This document shows, in pieces, positions 59,328 through 64,000 of a DNA stretch of 64,000 bases. The number at the start of each line of letters is the position of its first letter. Position 1 is the stretch's first letter. The notes under the pieces were generated by a model. The model did no database searches. It was not told where the DNA came from and saw nothing but the letters and a program-made list of their open reading frames with translations. Where the stretch lies: the NCBI GenBank assembly GCA_036346405.1, contig CM070562.1, positions 72,001,482 through 72,065,481 of the forward strand, written 5' to 3'. The translations under genes and the position numbers were made by a program. The stretch is from Phyllostachys edulis (lineage: Eukaryota; Streptophyta; Magnoliopsida; Poales; Poaceae).

Positions 59328-60480
59328 ATGGCAGGAAGAACTCGCAGCAGCCAGGGTCAGCCAACTGGTTAGGATGAGGAGCTTCCACCTCCTCCGACCA
59401 TGGCTGAGGTTCTCGCTCAGATTGAGCGAAATCGCATGGATCAGGCGAGGATCCTTGAGGCAATTGCACGGAATACCTCAAACCTTTCCGGTGCCTCCGG
59501 ATCAGGGGGAGGTAGTGGCCATCATCAGAGGGGAGGACTCTCAAAGTTCCTTCGCACGCAGCCACCCACCTTCTCGCGGTCCGAGGATCCACTCGACGCA
59601 GATGATTGGTTGCGTCTAGTCGAGCGGAAGCTCGATGTCGCTCAGTGCCAAGAACAGGAGAAGGCACTCTTTGCCTCCCGTCAACTGGAGGGGGAGCACT
59701 CTCATGGTGGGAGAACTTCCTCGCCATGCAGCCCGCGGACCGAGCTATCACTTGGGAGGAGTTTCGCACTGCCTTCCATCGGGCTCATGTTCCCGCTGGC
59801 TTGATGAAGCTCAAGAAGAAGGAGTTCTCTGCGCTCAAGTAGGGGCGCAGATCAGTGACTGAGTACCTCCATGATTTCAACCATCTCTCTCGGTACGCCC
59901 CTGAGGACATGCCCACTAATGAGGCCAAGCAGGAGAAGTTCATGGATGGCTTGTCTAAGGAGCTTTAGGACAACCTATCTATCGTCGACTTCCCCGACTT
60001 CCAGACGTTGGTCAACAAGGCTATTGTCGCTGAGCACAAGGGAAGGGCACTAGGCGATTCTCGCAAGCGCAAGTGGGAGGCCCAAAAATCAGCAAGGGCC
60101 AATTTTCCTCGTTCTCGTGTCGGGCAAGCCCCGGTGCCTCACTCTCAGACTCCACCACCACCGAGGCCACCGACGTATTTACCTCGCCCACCATAGGCCA
60201 TGTCTCAACCACGTGCACCTGCGGGATAGCAAGGAGGCCCCCACAATACGGCTGCCGAGGTCGCCTGCTTCTTTTGCAACAATAAGGGGCATTATGTTAA
60301 TCATTGCCCTAAGAAGGTTGGAGCGACCCCTCATCCTAATGGAGGACGCGGGCAAGGAAATGGTCAAGATCAGAAGGCTACTCAGAAGACCCAGAATGTG
60401 GGCAGCGGCCGAGTCAACCATATCTCGGCCGAGGAAGCTCAGGAGGCACCTGACGTCGTGTTGGGTACGCTTTTTGTCAA
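59328..60480 (+). pseudogene. Gypsy gag, broken by five TAG codons and one frameshift
   Basis: The frame starts MAGRTRSSQGQPTG and stops in TAG at 59370. It goes on with MAEVLAQIERNRMDQARILE, LSKFLRTQPPTFSRSEDPLD and DDWLRLVERKLDVAQC (retrotransposon gag domain). After a one-base loss in a G-run at about 59687-59692 it continues in another frame: WWENFLAMQPADRAITWEEF, then YLHDFNHLSRYAPEDM. A zinc knuckle CFFCNNKGHYVNHC (CX2CX4HX4C) follows. Further TAGs are at 59840, 59966, 60194 and 60227. Gag normally runs straight into protease, as it does here. The sequence type suggests the Tekay/Del chromovirus lineage, but the integrase end that would carry a chromodomain lies outside. Confidence 0.9.
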
Positions 60481-62390
60481 CTCTCAACTAGCTACCATTT
60501 TATTCGATTCCGGAGCTTCTCATTCTTTTATATCAAAGTCTTTTGCTGTACTTAGTGATCTTCAAATTGTTCCTATGCATGTTCCTTTGATTATTCATTC
60601 TCCGGGGTCGGTAATGAGAGCTTAAAATGAATGTTGGGATGTTTCTATTGAGATTGGAGGAGTGGGATTTTTGGCAAATCTTATCCTCCTCAATTCAACA
60701 AGTTTGGATGTGATACTTGGCATAGATTGCCTGTCCCAACACTTGGGGCAAATTGATTGTGCCAGAAAATTCATCTCCCTCACAAGTCCATCCGACGAGC
60801 AAGTTGGAATTTTGCCAAAGCTGCAAGAACCATATCTTTATGCACTTGAAGCGAAGCCGACTCTGAAGATTCATGAAGTCCCAGTGGTATGCGACTTCGC
60901 TGATGTGTTTCCCGAAGAATTGCCTGGGATGCCTCTAGTCCGTGACATTGAGTTCGTCATTGAGTTGCTGCCCGGTACCGCCCCGATTTCAAAGAGGCCG
61001 TACCGGATGCCTCCGAACAAATTGGAGGAGTTGAAGAAGCAACTTGGTAAACTTCAAGAGAAGGGTTTCATCTGCCCAAGCTCATCACCGTGGGGCTGTC
61101 CGGTAATCTTTGTGAAGAAGAAAGATAAGACTCTGCGTTTGTGCGTTGATTATCGTCCATTGAATGCAGTGACGGTGAAGAACAAGTACCCGTTGCCTCG
61201 GATTGACGACATTTTCGATCAATTAACCGGAGCTCGGGTATTCTCCAAGATTGATCTGAGATTGGGCTACCATCAAGTCCAAATCAGGCCTGAAGATATT
61301 CCGAAGATGGCTTTCTCTACTCGCTACGGGCTGTACGAGTGTACAGTCATGTCTTTCGACTTGACGAATGCTCCTGCTCTTTTCATGAATCTTATGAATA
61401 TGGTATTCATGGAATATTTAGACAAGTTTGTGGTGGTTTTTATTGATGATATCCTCATCTACTTGAAGAATGATGAAGAGCATGCTGAACACCTGAAGCT
61501 AGTGTTGGGAAAACTGCGCCAACATCAACTCTATGCGAAGTTCAGCAAGTGCGAGTTTTGGTTGAAGGAAGTGGCATTCTTGGGCCATGTTCTTTCAGCG
61601 AAAGGCATAGCCATGGATCCTAGCAAGGTCAGTGATGTGCTCTCATGGGGTCAGCCCAAGTCAGTGACTGACGTGAGGAGTTTTCTCGGTTTAGCGGGAT
61701 ACTATCGTCGCTTTATTGAGAATTTTTTCAAGATCGCGAAGCCAATGACAGAATTACTCAAGAAGGACAAGAAGTATGTGTGGTCCGCTGATTGTGAGAA
61801 GAGTTTTCAAGAACTCAAGAAAAGATTAACCACAGCTCCAGTTCTTGTTCTTCCCGAAGTCCACCGAAGCTTCGATATCTATTGCGATGCTTCTCGTCAA
61901 GGGCTCGGTTGTGTTCTTATGCAAGAGGGTAAGGTAGTGGCTTATGCATCAAGACAATTGAGACCTCATGAACTCAATTATCCGACCCATGACTTGGAAT
62001 TAGCTGTAGTGGTTCATGCACTGAAGATTTGGCGACATTACCTCATCGGTAATCGTTGTGAAGTGTATTCGGATCACAAAAGTTTGAAGTACTTGTTCAC
62101 CCAACCGGATCTGAACCTTAGGCAAAGAAGGTGGTTGGAATTGATCAAAGATTATGATATGGGTCTCCAATACAATCCGGACAAGGCTAATGTTGTTGCT
62201 GATCCACTCAGTTGTAAGGTTTATTGCAACACAATGATGCTTAAGGAGCAGCAGCCCGCCCTTCATGAAGAATTTCAGCGACTCAACTTGGGAGTGGTTG
62301 AGCATGGTTTCCTCACTGCCTTGATTGTGCAACCAACCTTAGAAGATCAGATCAAGGCTACACAACAAACAGATGTTGGTGTGAAACAAA
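60398..62390 (+). pseudogene. Gypsy pol: protease, reverse transcriptase, RNase H (interrupted by a CACTA)
   Basis: In the same frame as the end of gag, the protease motif LFDSGASHSF lies at about 60500. A TAA at 60623-60625 is the only stop. From 60626 the frame is open for some 590 codons. The RT shows KRPYRMPPNKLEELKKQL, LRLCVDYRPLNAVTVKNKYP, SKIDLRLGYHQVQ and the catalytic VVFIDDILIY (an F-I-D-D variant of the usual Y-V-D-D). RNase H shows IYCDASRQGLGCVLMQ and YSDHKSLKYLF. Departures from the family norm include FDLTNAP for FGLTNAP and DPLSCK for DALSRK. The frame is cut at 62390 by the CACTA and resumes at 63916 in register. Confidence 0.93.
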
Positions 62391-63912
62391 CACTACTACA
62401 AAACAAAGTTATAGTAGACGCTTTATCACGACGGTTCCTTTGGAACCGCTCGTTAAATCTGTCGGACCAAGGGTCGGGCGCCGCTAGCCGCATCGCCGCT
62501 TAGAGGTTTATCACGAGCGGTTCTTATTTAGAACCGTCTGTGATAGTTTATTTATCACGATTTGTTCATTAATAGAACTGCTCAGGATTATCACTGACGG
62601 TTCTATTCACAAACCGCTCGCGATAATCAACCAATCACGATGGTTCTCAATAAGAACCGCTCGTGATAGGATACGACGGTTCTCAATAAGAACCGCTCAG
62701 GATATCTCGCTTCCCTCGCCGCACCGCCGCTTCGCCTCTGCCAAGACCGAGGCCTCAGGTCACGATGCGGTTCTTTAATAGAACCGTTTATGAATGATCA
62801 CGACGGTTCTATTAAAAACCGCTCAGTGATAGGTGTTATCACTGCACGGTTCTTAACAAGAACCGCTCGATTGTTGGGCGAAACGAAAATTTGAACATAA
62901 TGGGCGGGCTCAAACTCGCTTATATAACCTCCATCTCCTCCTCTCATGGTCTCTCCTCCTCACAGCTCATACCTCCATCTCCTCCTCTGCTTTCTCCTCC
63001 TCACACCGGCCTCCTCCACCTCGCCCTGACCGCTGCCTTCGGCCTCCTCCACTTCCGCCTCGGCCTCCTCCACGTCGCCGCGACCTCGCTGCCTTCGGCC
63101 TCCTCCACTTGCCGCCTGGCCTACTCCACCTCGCCTGCCGACCTCGTGCCTCGGCCTCCTCCACTTCCGCCTCGGCCTCCTCCACTTTGCCGCCTCCACT
63201 TGGCCCGGCCTCCCACGACCTCACTCTCTACTCCCCTTTTTGCTTTGTGATGTGGATTAATGAGTTGATGCTACTGTGATGTGGGTGATGCTACCGTGAT
63301 GTGTGTAGTTCATGTTGAGTTATTTGGTTTGGGCAAAATATAGATGGTAGATTGCGCACTGCTCGGTAAAATCATCATAACTTTTGCATACGAACTCCGA
63401 TTGCGACGTTCTTTGGCTCGTTGGAAAGCTAACGAAAAGCTCAATCTGAAAATCCATAAATCCATATCAAATTCTCTTCGCGAGGTCTCGAAAAAGTGAA
63501 AACCCCAAAAAAGGTCGTTTAGGGCCTCTAAACGGCCTCCAAGTTTTAGCAAATTGCCGGTTTTTTTTTTGTCAGCAGAAAGGCTATCACAGACGGTTTT
63601 AAACAAGAACCGCTCAGGAAAACTCATCATAGACGGCTCAACAAGAACCGCTCGGATAATAGTTTCACGCACGGTTTTAATGAAAACCGCTCAGTGATAT
63701 TCTCGATCACGCATTTATTTTTGATGAAAACCGCTTGTGATAATAGCCTTCATGCACGGTTTCAACAAAAACCGCTCAGGATAGTGCGATCACGACGGTT
63801 TTGAACCGCTCAGGATAACCGCTCATATCACAGCATCAACAAATATAGACGGTTCAAAACTGCTCGTGATGACGGTTCCGAACCGTCTATGATGAGGCTT
63901 CCTGTAGTAGTG
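62391..63912. mobile_element. Non-autonomous CACTA inserted in Gypsy pol, 1522 bp, TSD AAA
   Basis: The ends are CACTACTACAAAAC and CTGTAGTAGTG, flanked by AAA (62388-62390 and 63913-63915). Subterminal arrays are of the same type as in the other CACTACTACA elements but mostly in the variant AACCGCTCGTGAT/ATCACGAGCGGTT. A TATA-like TTATATAACC occurs at 62920. No transposase is present. It belongs to the same family as the outer element at 23918-51454, which shows activity of this family after the Gypsy insertion. Confidence 0.95.
62930..63225. repeat. Pyrimidine-rich repeat (CGGCCTCCTCCAC)n in the CACTA
   Basis: CGGCCTCCTCCAC, with the follow-on words CTTCCGCCTCGG or CTCGCC, recurs at least seven times. 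Open frames on the minus strand (Gly, Arg and Glu rich) are produced by the repeat. Confidence 0.85.
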
Positions 63913-63915
63913 AAA

Positions 63916-64000
63916 TCAAGCAGAATATCAAGAACAGAACAGCCAAGTGCTTCTCGGAAGACGACAATGGTGTTGTATGGTTCGGAAAGCGCCTTGTTGT
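63916..64000 (+). pseudogene. Gypsy pol continuation after the CACTA (window edge)
   Basis: The frame continues with QNIKNRTAKCFSEDDNGVVW, typical of the stretch before the integrase zinc-binding region. It runs in register with 62390 once one AAA is discounted. It is open at the window edge, and integrase and the 3' LTR lie beyond. Confidence 0.88.

Noticed and set aside
59305..59769. 154-codon minus-strand ORF in the gag region
   Set aside because: It is antisense to clear gag coding sequence and is a shadow of it.
62960..63250. Gly/Arg/Glu-rich and Pro/Leu-rich ORFs in the 62-kb CACTA
   Set aside because: They are created by the CGGCCTCCTCCAC repeat.

Overview
This is a transposon-dense stretch of a plant nuclear genome, almost certainly from a grass (Poaceae). 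The evidence is the mix of repeat families: several CACTA (En/Spm) elements with CACTACTACAAA or CACTACACCATG ends, long-LTR Gypsy elements with a tRNA-iMet primer-binding site, a Copia element, a Mutator-like element with a 9-bp target duplication, and a Tourist-like MITE. Decayed gene fragments match plant proteins (erlin, PRP18, COX6a, an SMP/TEX2-like protein). I could not resolve the species. I see no intact host gene, no rRNA or tRNA gene, and no CRISPR array.

Layout. 1-1101: 3' end of a Copia element (RT/RNase H with one frameshift, then a short LTR). 1102-4730: unrecognised AT-rich DNA with a four-copy minisatellite. 4731-12041: minus-strand LTR retroelement with about 2.4-kb LTRs and a 3.9-kb interior lacking any long ORF (non-autonomous). 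12060-15484: non-autonomous CACTA with TSD TAA. 16605-17990: Mutator-like element with about 150-bp TIRs and a perfect 9-bp TSD, GC-rich inside. 19355-19556: Tourist-like MITE. 19.9-20.6 kb: GC-rich island with a TATA box, possibly a promoter and leader.

23664-51454 is one structure, a 'Russian doll'. An old autonomous CACTA (TSD CTC, about 9.6 kb net) carries on its minus strand a TNP2-type transposase and a second gene ending in a Ulp1-like (C48) cysteine protease domain. It was invaded by (i) an 11.3-kb CACTA of another family (24028-35361, TSD AAA) that carries erlin and SMP gene fragments and a mosaic of LTR pieces, (ii) a 1.2-kb CACTA (38152-39368, TSD AAT) carrying a PRP18 fragment, and (iii) a 5.3-kb solo LTR (44352-49679, TSD CCCAG) sitting inside the transposase gene. 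Between its two genes lie a 140-nt pre-miRNA-like hairpin (40517-40656) and a 760-bp ATGT/AT microsatellite.

51755-53998: part of a third CACTA type with a COX6a fragment. 53999-64000: a Gypsy element (LTR 53999-58541, PBS, gag-pol) running off the window. It has a gag broken by TAG codons and a one-base deletion, and a pol split by a 1.5-kb CACTA (62391-63912, TSD AAA). Its LTR is related to the solo LTR at 44-50 kb. Premature stops in both gag and the CACTA transposase look mainly like C-to-T changes, as expected of long-methylated DNA. All coordinates and repeats come from reading the sequence by eye. Family assignments rest on motif recognition without database searches.
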